Source: Mesotaenium endlicherianum (lineage: Eukaryota; Streptophyta; Zygnematophyceae; Zygnematales; Mesotaeniaceae). Taken from it: 64,000 nucleotides of DNA. A program made the position numbers and the translations under genes. Numbering within the stretch: the first letter of the stretch is position 1; every line of letters begins with the position of its first letter. Below the pieces are notes generated by a model. That model was not told the origin of the DNA, searched no databases, and saw only the letters and a program-made list of their open reading frames with translations. The stretch lies in NCBI GenBank assembly GCA_009602735.1, contig WELA01006381.1:186001-250000 (forward strand), in the 5' to 3' direction. This document shows positions 8,914-19,680 of the stretch, piece by piece.

Positions 8914-9558
8914 TTACCCGAGTGCATTACCAGGACACACACCATCAGTGGGGCTGGGCTCAAATGTTGGGTCAAGAAGGTAGGCTTTCTTAAGTTGTTC
9001 AAGGAAGGACTTCTTGACTTTTAATGAAGTGAGTGCACAAAGGACTTTATCTACAGCATGCTGGCTAGAATTCCTTTCTTGCAAGTCAGGTCTTCTAAAG
9101 AGTGCATCAGCAGGATTCAACTTCCCTGGTTTGGAGTCAGTCTGGACTTGAAAGTGCTCCAGCATCTCACTCCAGCGGTTCTCCCTCCTCGACAGCTTGG
9201 ACTTCTTTTGAAAGTGAGTCACAGCTAGATGATCTATAACCACCTTAAAAGCTTTACCCTGGAAGTATGCTCTCCATTGTTTGAGTACGTGAATGATAGC
9301 CAGCAGCTCATTATCATGCACAAAAAAATTAATCTCAGCTGGATTGAGTTTCATAGACTCATACAACACAGGGTGCCACTCCTGCTTTACTTCACCGTCC
9401 TTTGTGGTTTTGTCAGCAGGCTGCAACAAAATAGAAACGATGGCAAAGTCAAAAGCATCAATAGCCACCTGCACAAGTTTGTTGGGGTCATATACAGCTA
9501 AGAGTGGGGTAGAATCTTTAAGGGTTTGGAAGGCAGCTTGTTGCTCTTTCCCCCACAC
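8914..9558 (-). CDS. RNase H and linker segment (fossil part)
   Basis: Frame resembling the RNase H region of Ty3/gypsy polymerases ([42 protein letters not shown]). It matches the corresponding part of the plus-strand element near 33.2-33.8 kb closely. Confidence 0.75.
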   Translation of the reverse strand: MWGKEQQAAFQTLKDSTPLLAVYDPNKLVQVAIDAFDFAIVSILLQPADKTTKDGEVKQEWHPVLYESMKLNPAEINFFVHDNELLAIIHVLKQWRAYFQGKAFKVVIDHLAVTHFQKKSKLSRRENRWSEMLEHFQVQTDSKPGKLNPADALFRRPDLQERNSSQHAVDKVLCALTSLKVKKSFLEQLKKAYLLDPTFEPSPTDGVCPGNALG

Positions 9559-10965
9559 ATACCCTATTAGTTCTTCTTAGTAAGGTCAGTCAGTTTACTG
9601 GCCTTGGTGGAATAATTCTCAATAAATCTCCTATTGTAGTTAGCCAACCCAAGGAACGATCAAACTTCCGAGATAGACTGTGGTACCGGCCAGTCCCTTA
9701 TGGTCTGGACTTTCTTAGGATCCACACTGATGCCGTCTTTACTGAGCTTCATCTTTAGAGAACATTAAAATATCATCCAAGAAGACTTGCAGAAACTTAT
9801 CCAAGTAAGGCTTGAAAAAGTCACATAGCACCCATGAAGGTTGCAGGAGCATAGTGACCATAACGTGTGCGGAAGACAGTCTTGTGTTCATCTCCCTCAG
9901 CAATTCTAATTTGATGATAACCACTCTCGAGGTCTATCTTACTGAACACTTTAGCGTCAGATAAGGAATCAAGCAAGTTCTTGATTCTGGATAAAGCATA
10001 CTTGTTCTTCACAGTATTTCCGTGAAGAGCTCTCGAATCCACACACAATCGCATACTGCCATCTTTCTTCTTAATAAATAGGATGGGTGCACCATAAGAC
10101 GATTTACTGGGAGAAATGTAACAATTTTCCACCAGCTCTGCAATCTGTGTTTACTTAACTTTCCACATGAAACAGGCCATATGTGGGTGACCAAGGTGGC
10201 TGACTTCCTGGTAATAAATCAGTCTTTTGATCCACTGCCTTCTTGGGGGGCAACCCTGGTGGCATGTTGAAAACATCAGTCTACTGGGCAACAAGTTTTG
10301 CAGCAGTACGGTGTTCTGGAGGGCTCACCTTTTTTTTAACTACTTCTTTAGGTTGAGGAGGTACTTCTTTTAGCAGCAGACAGAACATTTTGTCATCCTT
10401 CTGGTTCCAACTTTCGATGAACTCCATTGCATTCAGCAATTTGCATCCTCCTGGAAGCATCTTCTTTTCTTTCATTTGCCATCTATACAGAGCATTGGTG
10501 GGTGCCAAGTTAGTCTGCCATCAGTGGCTCCTCTCAGTTTATCTGTACCTCTGCTCCAACACACTTCAGCTTGATGTCTTTTAAGCCAGGACCTGCCTAG
10601 CACGAGATCCTAAAAGCCAGTGTTAAGTACCTCAAATGTAAGCGTTTCAGTTAGAATTGCAATGCCAGAACCTAACTGGACCTCAATAGGCTTAATTATA
10701 ACTCCTTCCGGGATACTTGAGGCATCTCTAAGGAATATTTTCTATTCCCTTGGGTGACAGTAGGCAGCCTTAGCCGCTTAACTAAGTCCTTATGGATAAA
10801 AGTATGTGACGCCCCTCCGTCAACAAATGCCCTCACCTTCCTACCTGCAATCATGCAATGCAGTAGGATAGAGGATTGACTTTCCCTGACTTTCGCATTG
10901 TTCTCCTGACTCAACAAAGAAACATTGAACACGGGTGGAACAAGACCATCCAGATTGTGCATCCG

Positions 10966-11400
10966 TAGATATGCTCATCATGTCCGGGGAGACATATGAG
11001 ACCGTATGTCATACGAGAGAAATATGTCTACAGAGATCGTCCGGATGATTTCATAACATCAGTTACATGTGCTTTGATCATATTCATATTTAACCTCTGC
11101 TAGTGTCGTGCCAACAAATGTGGCAAACTTGAGTTCCCATTGCCATTTCTTGTATGCACTGTCCTTGTGATATATACATCCAGACGTGCACGTCATCTGC
11201 ACTATGTGACTCTTTTTTGATATGTCTTTAACTTTTGTCGGCTAGTTATTTCTTGAAGAATGTCTGGCCAAGTACATGTCTTCAGCTGCTTGCGGTCATT
11301 GTCAGCTCCCAGTACCTCAGTAACGCTTTTCCCAAAATACTTGCTTCAAGATTTTAATGCTTAATTGAGGTTCAATCATCTTTCCAGCCACACGGAACAG
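10966..11400. other. Unassigned interval between retroelement fossils
   Basis: About 435 bases of AT-rich sequence with no frame, domain or terminal repeat that I recognise. It separates the chromodomain fragment from the methyltransferase fragment that begins at about 11.4 kb and is probably decayed element sequence. Confidence 0.4.
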
Positions 11401-12169
11401 GTCATATATCCTTCCATTTGTGATCTAAAACCATTGCAAAGAGATCCATGGCGCGACCGAGCAGGTGGCACCGAGCAGTGTCAATAAAAGTGGGCGCAAT
11501 TGTGGCAAGAGGGTAGAAGCCCATGGCAGCTTTGCGGATAGATGGAGGGGCTCGAGGGGCGTGCGTAAGTGAAGTTTGAAAAGCATAACCCGGGCCCCAC
11601 GAGTCGTTTGGCTGGATGCGAAAAGCATACAAATGGCCTGCTGACCTAAGTGGAAAGAGCGCGACAAGGCTGGTGGGGCTAGTGGGGCACGTTGAGTGCG
11701 CGCTAAGAAGGGTGATCAAGACGCAAAACGAGCATGGGCGTGAGGTGAGTAAGGAGGATAGTGTGCACCAGCTGGCGGCACGGATGAGTGTGGATGGCAT
11801 GCGCAACAGCCTGGAGGTTGGCGACGAGGGCAAAGGTGGTCTAATAGACGCGTAAGCAATGCGCGTAGAATTCGACAACCGCAGCGTCGAGGGTGACCCC
11901 TGGGCCTAGCATGGTCGTGATGTAGGCAAAGTTGGAGCGCACGTTGAGGCAGTGATCGTCATCGGAGGGAACGTTGTCCACATAGTAGGCGGGTGCTGGA
12001 AAAGGACTGCGTTGGAGTACCTGCAAAATGCAAACTAGCTCATGGAAGAAGTGGGAGCGCGGATCTGAGAGGCCAAGGCCGTGGCCAAATCAGGACTGCC
12101 CTTGGCATTCCCAGCCGGCCACGACCAGATTAATGGGCCCGTAAGAGTACAAGAGGTCGGGTCACAGGA
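11400..12169 (-). mobile_element. Second methyltransferase-bearing retroelement, distal piece (fossil)
   Basis: Minus-strand translation shows the distal half of a DNMT3-like methyltransferase: a YGPINLVVAGWECQG block near 12.10-12.15 kb that matches motif IV of the 1-7 kb element (LGPVDLVITGWECQG), followed by LSDPRS and, at 11.41-11.56 kb, an AAMGFYPL...CHLLGRAMD block matching its motifs IX-X. The proximal half lies at 18.49-18.72 kb; the gap is filled by a nested gypsy element. Old, with many breaks. Confidence 0.75.
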
Positions 12170-13069
12170 TGTAACGTTTTTGCTTCTCACGAGGATCTTT
12201 GCTCGGTAATCAAGGATATTTTAATATTAGCGGAAGAGAAATAGCAATAACTTCAAGAAAATAGACAATCTTTGTGAAAGCGAAAATGAGAACTAAAGTA
12301 GAATTTGTGCTTGTGAGAGTTGCACTCACAATGACTCTTGCAAGTATATATACTTGCACAACATGAGGCAGTGAAGTGCTTCAAGTCACCACCTAGGGCA
12401 CTAGTTAATGTTCAACAAAAGCAGGCGAAAGGGTATAATCCGTTCGGCTGAATGCTCGTCACGCGCCGTTTGGCCGTTTGGAGACTTTCGACGATTTCCG
12501 AAAAACCGTTTTGCGCCAAAAGGGCGTATTCGTGCTCACACGACTTTCTTGAAAAGTCACGACTGTTTGCGGGGTCGCGTACACATGCTTTCGTCATGAA
12601 CTGGTAATTATGAAAACTACTTCGCCAATCGTCTAGGTGTGAACGTTTCAAACGAAGGGTTGCGGGTTCGACTCCGCTCGGATGCAAAGCGACTTTGCAC
12701 ATTTGGTTTAGTTTGAGTTTTACAACTGTTCAATTTAACGACTCGTCGTTAAACCAAAATCAATGATTGTGGCTATGACAATCAAATAAGTTAATCAATC
12801 CATGATCAATTAAGTTGTAGATATTCAAAGTAACTTCATGATTAATTAGGTCTTACTATTGCGAAGTAGTCAAAATACTCTACGACGCTTTTTGCAATAG
12901 CATCTTGGTCGTTTTGCCAATCGACCCGGAATTAGTCGGCACACGCATGTGGCAAATAATTTATCAAGATGCAACCATTTATCAAATAATGTATTGATAA
13001 ATAGTATGACGTATTTTAGGTAATTAGGAAAATTATCCCAATTACGCCTAAAAAGCTGAGATCGTTACA
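12170..13069 (-). repeat. 3' LTR of the nested gypsy element
   Basis: 900 bp with 7-bp inverted ends TGTAACG/CGTTACA. The first 450 or so bases repeat at 18,039-18,487. The purine tract rich in G and A lies just outside it at 13,070-13,084 on the minus strand, as expected at a 3' LTR. Confidence 0.88.
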
Positions 13070-13084
13070 CTCCTCCCCCTTTAA
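13070..13084 (-). promoter_or_regulatory. Polypurine tract
   Basis: The minus strand reads AAAGGGGGAGGAG directly before the LTR start TGTAACG. This is the plus-strand DNA priming site of an LTR retroelement. Confidence 0.8.
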
Positions 13085-13603
13085 AAGAACTTAACGTCCT
13101 CGTTAAGCATATGTCTTTTAAGTCTTGTGGTGTCAATACTGGCCTTAGCTAGCGTAAAACACAGGTGAGCAAATGGACTACGCATCATCACAGGGACGGA
13201 AAAGAGCAATTACTTGGCCGCGTGTCTTTTGCGTTTGTTCTTTGGTGTTCAAAGAGCGCTTGGTAGCACACAGCGCAGAGCCTTTGAGCGTTAGCCCATC
13301 GTAACCAATACTGTTGAACCAGGTCGCTACAATTTAGTAGGATTTTGTCTTGAGGTTTAGGGTCTAGGGTTGGATTCTGGAAGGCTTATGACGGGTGTAG
13401 CGATGTCCTAAGACTTCTTCCACATTCCAGGCCTTCTCATCATCGGCGAGTCCACTTCGGGTGCAGCTGTGGCTGGTAACGGCCGTCAGACCTAAACAGC
13501 TTGAACAAACTGACATGGAATATAGGATGCGTTCGCCTCATGGATTTAGGCAAATTCAGTCGGTATGCAACAGGTCTAACCTTTGCAATAACGATAAAAG
13601 GGC

Positions 13604-14797
13604 CTATCTAGCGAGGCAGAAGCTTGCGCTTTCCAGGGTGCTTGAGTTGCAAATTTTAGTTTGCAGAAGTACTTTATTGCCAACTTGGAAACTCAACTCA
13701 ATCCTGTGCGTATCAGCAAATTTTTCTGCCGATCTCGAGCAGCGGCTAAAGTCAACTTCGCTTGTTTGTGCACCTCTCGAAGAGAGTGGACAAGAAGGCG
13801 AGCTTGGAACTCTCATGGTTAACAGCCCCACCTGACCCGGTACCGTGCGCGTCAGGGGAGTGTGCGGATGTCTTTCATAATTAAGGGAAAACGGAGTTTC
13901 GTTTACACTTTCCTGGTAAGCATTATATACTACGAACTCTGCAACTGAAAGGAGGGTGTCCCAGTTGTCTTGGCGAGGATTCACATTACGCCTAAGCAAA
14001 TGTTGCGGAACGCGGTTCAGTTGTTTTGTCTGACCATGGGTCTGAGGGTGGAAGCTAGTGGGCATCTTAAGGTTCGTGCCGAAATGCGAGCAAACTTCCT
14101 GCCAGAAGCGGCTCGTATAGCTACTGTCACGATCGCTTATGATCTCTTTGGGCATGCCATGTAACTTGAACACGTGATCAACAAAAAGACGAGCCGTCTC
14201 CTTGGCATCAAGTGATGGTTTAGTGGCCACAAAGTGCACCATCTTAGTGAAACGAACCCCGATCATTAATACCCCATTGTGTCGTGTATCTGTGGTAGGC
14301 AATTCAACGAGAAAGTTGAGGCTTATGCTTTCCCAAGGAGCACCTGCAAAACCTAATGGATGCAACTTCCCAGCCGGCAACGAGTTGTTAGGCTTATTCC
14401 TCTGACATGTTGCGCAGTTGGTGATGTACTCGGTTACATCAACCTTGAGGGACGGCCAAATGTACTCTCGGCGCAAAGAGTGTGTAGATTTGATAATTCC
14501 ATGATGACTTGAGTAAAGAGAGTCATGCGCTTCGCGTAGTAGCGCATATCTTACAGGGCCTTCTGGGACAACAATGCGCCCATTTTGCCACCAAAAACCG
14601 TCCTCAAATGTATAGTTGGAGTGTTCTTTCTTTTTGTCCATATTGTCCAACGTCACGGCTACGCCGTTCAAGCCAGCACCCAGGAGACATAGGAAAAACG
14701 GATCTTTGCGATAGCTCTCGTGAAATAGTTGATGGAGGTGAAGTGACTCTGAGTCTAGCGTACTATCCAGAATGGGTTTGCCCTCGTCACCAGGCAA
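13604..14797 (-). CDS. Integrase region of the nested gypsy element (fossil part)
   Basis: The 397-residue frame has the HHCC zinc-binding part (LLREAHDSLYSSHHG, CATCQRNKP) and an integrase core with the motifs VLMIGVRFTKMVHF, ISDRDSSYTSRFW and FHPQTHGQTKQLNR. The C-terminal part is degraded. It would join element DNA to the target. Confidence 0.85.
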   Translation of the reverse strand: MPGDEGKPILDSTLDSESLHLHQLFHESYRKDPFFLCLLGAGLNGVAVTLDNMDKKKEHSNYTFEDGFWWQNGRIVVPEGPVRYALLREAHDSLYSSHHGIIKSTHSLRREYIWPSLKVDVTEYITNCATCQRNKPNNSLPAGKLHPLGFAGAPWESISLNFLVELPTTDTRHNGVLMIGVRFTKMVHFVATKPSLDAKETARLFVDHVFKLHGMPKEIISDRDSSYTSRFWQEVCSHFGTNLKMPTSFHPQTHGQTKQLNRVPQHLLRRNVNPRQDNWDTLLSVAEFVVYNAYQESVNETPFSLNYERHPHTPLTRTVPGQVGLLTMRVPSSPSCPLSSRGAQTSEVDFSRCSRSAEKFADTHRIELSFQVGNKVLLQTKICNSSTLESASFCLAR

Positions 14798-14987
14798 GGG
14801 TCGTGCGGACGTTTGGGGGGGTACAGCAGAATCAAGGGTGGCCGCCCTCGAAATGTGACCATTTTATTTGTGCAAGCCCGCAACGGTCCCCAGCAGCAAG
14901 ATACGCTGGAAAATTTGACTTAGAGGGTCAGCAACATTGTTGCGGCCTGGGCGATACGCCCCCTCGAAGTGGAATCATTGCAAGAAC

Positions 14988-15296
14988 TCAGACCATCTCG
15001 TTTGCCTCCTTGACAGTGATGGTTGCACTTGACAGAAGGTATTTGGGCTGTGATCCGTAACCACTGTCAAAACCCTTGGAGCCTTCCAAGTAACATCGCC
15101 ATATCTTCAAAGCGTATATAACTGCCCAGAGCTCCTGCTCTGTCGTAGAGTAATTTTGTTCGGCAGGTGTCAGCTTGCGGCTCTCAAAACAAATAGGCCG
15201 GCCTGCCTGCAGCAGGTCAGCCTCTATTCCAACACCGGACGCATCAACAACCACCTCGTAAGGCAAATTGGGATCGGCCAATGAAAGAATTGGCAC
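14988..15296 (-). CDS. RNase H segment (fossil part)
   Basis: Frame with VVDASGVGIEADLLQ, RKLTPAEQNYSTTEQE and LWAVIYALKIWRCYLEG, the usual RNase H strand and helix motifs of Ty3/gypsy elements. Confidence 0.8.
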   Translation of the reverse strand: MPILSLADPNLPYEVVVDASGVGIEADLLQAGRPICFESRKLTPAEQNYSTTEQELWAVIYALKIWRCYLEGSKGFDSGYGSQPKYLLSSATITVKEANEMV

Positions 15297-15424
15297 ATAA
15301 GTGTATACAAAATGCGCTCAAACGCTAATTGCGTATTCTCATTCCAAAAAAGTAGCCCATTTTTCCTCGTTAGAGCAATGAGTGGCGCGGCCATTCCTAA
15401 GTAACCTTGCATAAACTTACAAAA

Positions 15425-16111
15425 TTAGTTAGCAAACCCAAGGAATGAACGTACAGTATGTACATCAGTCGGGACAAGCCAATCTGCGACACACGCAATC
15501 TTGGCTGGCTCCGGGCGCACCCCTTTTGAACCCACAATGTGCCCGAGGTACAACAATTCATCCTTCAGGAAGGAACATTTCTTGAGCTTATAATACAGTT
15601 GTTGCTCGCGAAGGATTTGCAACACCAATTCGAGGTGCTTGTAATTCTCGGCCTCCATCTTTGAGTAGACCAGGACATTGTCGAGGTACACTTGGACGAA
15701 CTTACCCTAGTAAGGTCTAAACACATCGTTCATTGTGCTTTGGAATGTCGCTGGTGCATTGGTAAGTCCAAAACTTAGGACCTTGTATTGGAAGTGCCCA
15801 ATAGGCGTCCAAAACGCTGTCATGGGGACGTCCTGTGGTGTGATTCAAATTTGATGGTAGCCTTGGGCTAGATCAAGTGAGGAGAACACGCATGCCCCCT
15901 GCAACGAATCACACAAATCATCCATGCGAGGCAACGAATAGCGGTTCTTCACCGTTATGTTGTTCAACGCACAATAGTTAATGCACATCCTGAGCGTGCC
16001 ATCTTTCTTGTAAACAAATAGGATGGGGGCCCCAAATGGAGAAGAGCTCGGCTCAATCCATCCTTTATCGAGCAAGTCGATAATTTGGTCCTTCATTTCC
16101 GTAAGCTCCAA
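15425..16111 (-). CDS. Reverse transcriptase segments (fossil part)
   Basis: Two neighbouring frames carry the fingers/palm ([36 protein letters not shown]) and the palm/thumb ([27 protein letters not shown]) of a gypsy reverse transcriptase. The element is broken here. Confidence 0.85.
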
Positions 16112-16577
16112 CGGGCTGAGGCGATAAATCGGGCGCCAAGTCGGTTAAGCGTCGGGAACGAGAGGAGTAGTATGCTCAATACCCCTATCACGTGGTAACC
16201 CAACTGGTCTTTCATTCGGGAACACTGACTTGTATTTTTGCAAAAGAGCAGACAGTTCAGCAGTAAGTGTCGTGACATGACCAGGAACTTCTAACGTAGG
16301 CTTTTCCTCAAATAGCTGAGTGGAAGGCTCTGGAGATGCTTGTCTCAGTAATCCATAGAAAACTTGTTGACCTCGCTTTGCCAACGCCAAGCTTGCTATA
16401 TGGACTGTAGAAGAGTCAATTTAGGAGGGCCATATCGGGCTTAAGAGACTAAAGAGTGATCTTCATGGTCCCTTTGCTAACAATGCACGTTTTCTGACCG
16501 TAGTCAAAAAATGCCCATGTTTGCGTAAGCCAGTCGTTACCCAAAATTGCATCCACACCGGCGGGCAAGTCAGTAAC

Positions 16578-17231
16578 TTACAACTGCACATGGTCGAAGT
16601 AAGACTGCACCTTAAGCGGTAAACAAATCACGCCCACAATACGAGCTAGAGAACCATTGCCGAGGCGGAGTTGGATAGCTTTGTGTATTGGGACTAGTTT
16701 CAAATTGCGCGCAACACTTGCGCTAATGACAATATTTGATGCTTTTGAATCAATGACAGTAAGGCATGACTGTCCCAAGATGTAAGTCTCAAACGTCAAA
16801 CTTAACCCCAAAGAAGCATTATGTATCATTACCAATGTCCTCGCCTTGAGAGGAACATGGGAAATATGGAGGTCCTTTACCAAAATCTCATTTTGTATTG
16901 CCGATCTCGTGCGAAATTGAATGAATTGTTCAAAAAGTGCGCGTCTCTGTGTAAATGCAGCAATATAAATTGGTGCAAGACACTTGCGCATTTTTTGTAA
17001 TCGAGACAAGTGTGCGTAACACCGTTCAAGGTTAAGATCATGCGACTGAAAGTGCAAGAACATGCAAGCATGGATGCACGCGAGTTCCAAGAACTTAACA
17101 AAGCTCAACACTTGCACACAAATATACTCGGAACGAAGTATATTCATATCGGGTATGCCAGAGAGAACAAGAACCTTCGGTGCATGCGCACAAGCACCTA
17201 GAATTTTCTGCTCACTAAGTCGTGTTGTCAA
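16578..17231 (-). CDS. Protease-like segment of the nested element (fossil part)
   Basis: A 217-residue frame. Its C-terminal half resembles a retropepsin fold (CLTVIDSKASNIVISASVA followed by an LGNGS turn). The N-terminal half has no recognised domain and no clear zinc knuckle. Assignment depends mainly on its place just upstream of reverse transcriptase. Confidence 0.5.
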   Translation of the reverse strand: MTTRLSEQKILGACAHAPKVLVLSGIPDMNILRSEYICVQVLSFVKFLELACIHACMFLHFQSHDLNLERCYAHLSRLQKMRKCLAPIYIAAFTQRRALFEQFIQFRTRSAIQNEILVKDLHISHVPLKARTLVMIHNASLGLSLTFETYILGQSCLTVIDSKASNIVISASVARNLKLVPIHKAIQLRLGNGSLARIVGVICLPLKVQSYFDHVQL

Positions 17232-17318
17232 TAGCTCAATAGTAGCTATTTACTACAAGTAAGGGCAACGAATATAATCAACTCTTGCATTAATGCAATG
17301 CCCACAATAACAATTGCC

Positions 17319-17897
17319 CTACCTATCGCAATATAAATGTATGTCAAACAAATGCTTAGAGAGACTAACGCGGTGATTAGACCACATAAACTCAATATAA
17401 CCACGGTAAGTCACGTACCCACGTACTGGCATAGGAGGGCGAATGAAACCCGAACAACTACAAAAGCGGGGGTTGTAGACATGCTGATAGTCTTGTAAAG
17501 CTGGTTGGACTGCCAACTCCATCCAATGTCCCTCGTTATTCCACAAATGATAATAATGCTCATTGTCAGAAAGTGGCAACGAATCAATGACATCCGGCCG
17601 TTCGCGCGGAGCACGAGGTGACGGCGTGGCGTCACGTGGTGGTGGTGGGGGTGAACGAGGTCGAGCAGGGGTGGGTGGGTTGTGTGAGGGGGTTGCGGGC
17701 GGAGAGGGTGTGGGAGAGGGAGGTAACTCCGGTGATAACACCTCATAAAACTGCAAATTCACTTTGGGCACGTGACGCGAGTCGCGAGGAGAAAATGGCG
17801 AGTATCTCGGCGTGGCTTCGACACGTGGCGGAGTGCGAGCAGGCCGAGGTGAATCGTCGTCCAAGTAGATGATTTTGATCCGGCAACCGTGAGCCAT
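17319..17897 (-). CDS. Proline-rich leading ORF of the nested element, function unknown
   Basis: A 192-residue frame beginning MAHGCRIKIIYLDDDSP, with a Pro/Ser/Arg-rich middle of about 70 residues and a C-terminal part rich in Tyr, His and Trp. It starts about 130 bases after the primer site, where gag normally begins, but no capsid helix pattern or CCHC knuckle is evident. It could be a divergent gag remnant or an extra ORF. Confidence 0.45.
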   Translation of the reverse strand: MAHGCRIKIIYLDDDSPRPARTPPRVEATPRYSPFSPRDSRHVPKVNLQFYEVLSPELPPSPTPSPPATPSHNPPTPARPRSPPPPPRDATPSPRAPRERPDVIDSLPLSDNEHYYHLWNNEGHWMELAVQPALQDYQHVYNPRFCSCSGFIRPPMPVRGYVTYRGYIEFMWSNHRVSLSKHLFDIHLYCDR

Positions 17898-18025
17898 GGT
17901 GAATCTGGTAGCAAATCTATACTAAAATTTGAAAGGTTGTTAGATGCAACTAAAATCCGACCGCAGAATCTAATTTCAAAATTTCAACTTCTTCAAAAAA
18001 AAAAATCCTTGGAGAAATCGAGATC

Positions 18026-18037
18026 GGCTCCGATACC
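18026..18037 (-). promoter_or_regulatory. Primer binding site (initiator-Met tRNA type)
   Basis: The minus strand reads TGGTATCGGAGC one base after the LTR end. It is one base different from the common plant site TGGTATCAGAGC, and all other elements in the window with a readable site share it. Confidence 0.85.
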
Positions 18038-18038
18038 A

Positions 18039-18487
18039 ACGTAACGTTTTTGCTTCTCATGAGGATCTTTGCTTGGTATTCAAGGACAATTTAATATTAG
18101 CGGAACAGAAATAGCGATAACTTCAAGAAAATAGACAATCTTTGTGAATGCAAAAATGAACACTAACGTAGAATTTGTGTTTGTGAGAGTTGCACTTGCA
18201 ATGACTCTTGCAAGTATAAATACTTGCACAACATAAGGCACTGAAGTCACCACCTAGGGCACTGGTTCATGTTCAACAAAAACAGGCGAAGGGGTATAAC
18301 TCGTTCGGCTGAATGCTCGTAACGCGCCGTTTGGCCGTTTGGAGACTTTTTGACGGTTTCCGAAATACCGTTTCGCGCCAAAAGGGCGTTTTCGTACTCA
18401 CGCGACTTTCCAAAAAAATTGCAACTGTTGCGGGGTCGCGTACACATGCTTTCGTAATGAACCGATAGTTATGAAAATTACTTCGCC
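18039..18487 (-). repeat. Truncated 5' LTR of the nested gypsy element
   Basis: About 450 bp match 12,170-12,631. Similarity stops at CTTCGCCA, after which methyltransferase-element sequence begins, so the outer half of this LTR is missing. Confidence 0.85.
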
Positions 18488-19600
18488 ACACTGCTTTGGC
18501 AAGAGGGACATGTGGTGCGCGCTAGCTGCGCAGGCAGTGGGATTGTTGTCCCAATAAATATATCGTTGAATGTGGATGTTGTTGTGAAGAAGAGCAGCAA
18601 GAGAGATTGAGAGCCCGGCTTACAAATCAAGAATGACCAGGCCCTTATATGAGACAGGCATGCGATGCAAGCTGGTATCAAGGATCGAGGAAGTAGGCAG
18701 CTCCGGGGCAAGAAGCGGGTTGGCAGAAAGAAGAAGTTGGGAAAGGGAAAAGTCAACTTGAGCGAGAGCAGCAACCAGGACAATAGACTCAACGAGGAAT
18801 GCAGTGCAGATTCGGACATAGGTGGATGAGAGAGTTGTTTATGTGGCAATTGTAAGGACGTGCAAAAGGGTGAGATGCATGGGTAGGTAGTCCATAGTTT
18901 GGCCCAAGGTGCGAAAGTATTTATGGCGGTAATGAGCCTGCTGTGCCCATGAATCAATGGAGAGATTGACAAGTAGGTTATATTCCTGGTCCAGTAGCAA
19001 GTCATAAGTGGTGGCGTCCATAACGACGCACTGAGCGTAGAGAGTGACGGCTTGCGGCGTGCCTGGGTTAAGAGAGATAGCCAGGCGGCGGCGGGTGACG
19101 CGGACAGCCTGGGTGGAGGTGTCGAGGGCAATGGCGACTCGTAAGTCACTGCTAAGAATGTCCTTAATAGTGAGGCCCAACTGTTGACAGAGACGAGCGC
19201 CAAGAGAACGCGCTGAGCGTTGCTGTCAATGACAACGACAGCGGGAGCCACTCCGTCGATAGTGAGGACCCCCCGAGCATTATCAACGCGTGCATTAGAC
19301 GCATTGAGCTGCAGGAGGGCACTAGAAGGGGGAGCGCGTGCAACAACAAGAGCAATAGGTGCAAGATACATGAGCGCATGTGCCAGGGCTGGCGAAGAAG
19401 AGCGGGAAGAAGGTTATGTTGCACGCCCGGGGAGAGAGGTGGTTGGCAAGGTTGAGAGGATCGCCATGGAGCACATAGCGCGGAAGCCAACCCGGCGCTT
19501 GGGCAAGGTAGAAGGTGAGACGAGGACGTCGGCTGGCGGGCGAGCAAGCAGGCCAAGATGAAGATGGGTAGTGTTGTAAATAGGCACCCCTGACTCTATT
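18488..19600 (-). mobile_element. Second methyltransferase-bearing retroelement, proximal piece (fossil)
   Basis: The minus strand shows a protease-like region at about 18.84-19.37 kb whose strand pattern (ARGVLTIDGVAPAVVVIDSN, then LLLDQEYNLLV) parallels the protease of the 1-7 kb element. At 18.49-18.72 kb follows the start of a DNMT3-like domain: a VILDL...AGLSISLAALL block (motif I) and YIYWDNNPTA (motif II), matching LVELFAGIATGLL and YVYVDPDPEA. The remainder of the domain resumes at 12,169 beyond the nested element. Old, with many breaks. Confidence 0.75.
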
Positions 19601-19680
19601 TGCTTTATGTCGGTTTGGTGTGCTTGCATGTGTGTGAGTTGATGCATTGAGTAACCTGCGAATAGTCAAAGTGGGTGGAC

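Larger units (their letters stand above)
7525..10965 (-). mobile_element. Chromodomain Ty3/gypsy fragment (fossil)
   Basis: Minus-strand pieces in the correct gypsy order: protease at about 10.7-10.96 kb ([15 protein letters not shown]), reverse transcriptase at about 9.74-10.13 kb (VFLDDILMFSKD), RNase H and linker at about 8.9-9.56 kb, integrase at about 8.0-8.62 kb, and a chromodomain at 7.55-7.75 kb (YLVRWKGYGASWDTWE). It is clearly of the same family as the plus-strand element at 29.2-33.85 kb; the protease and RNase H segments are nearly the same text. No LTRs and no gag are seen. It is well decayed, with roughly ten breaks, so it is older than its relative. Confidence 0.88.
12170..18487 (-). 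mobile_element. Nested Ty3/gypsy element (fossil) inserted in a methyltransferase-bearing element
   Basis: Read on the minus strand: a truncated 5' LTR (18,039-18,487), a primer site (18,026-18,037), a proline-rich leading ORF (17.3-17.9 kb), protease-like (16.6-17.2 kb), reverse transcriptase (15.4-16.1 kb), RNase H (15.0-15.3 kb), integrase (13.6-14.8 kb), a polypurine tract (13,070-13,084) and a full 900-bp 3' LTR (12,170-13,069) with TGTAACG...CGTTACA ends. The shared part of the LTRs differs at a few percent of sites. About ten breaks. It interrupts the methyltransferase region of an older element, whose pieces flank it on the same strand. Confidence 0.9.

Noticed and set aside
12408-12702. 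Small ORFs repeated at 12.4 and 18.3 kb
   Set aside because: Both lie in the two LTR copies of the nested gypsy element and show no coding features.
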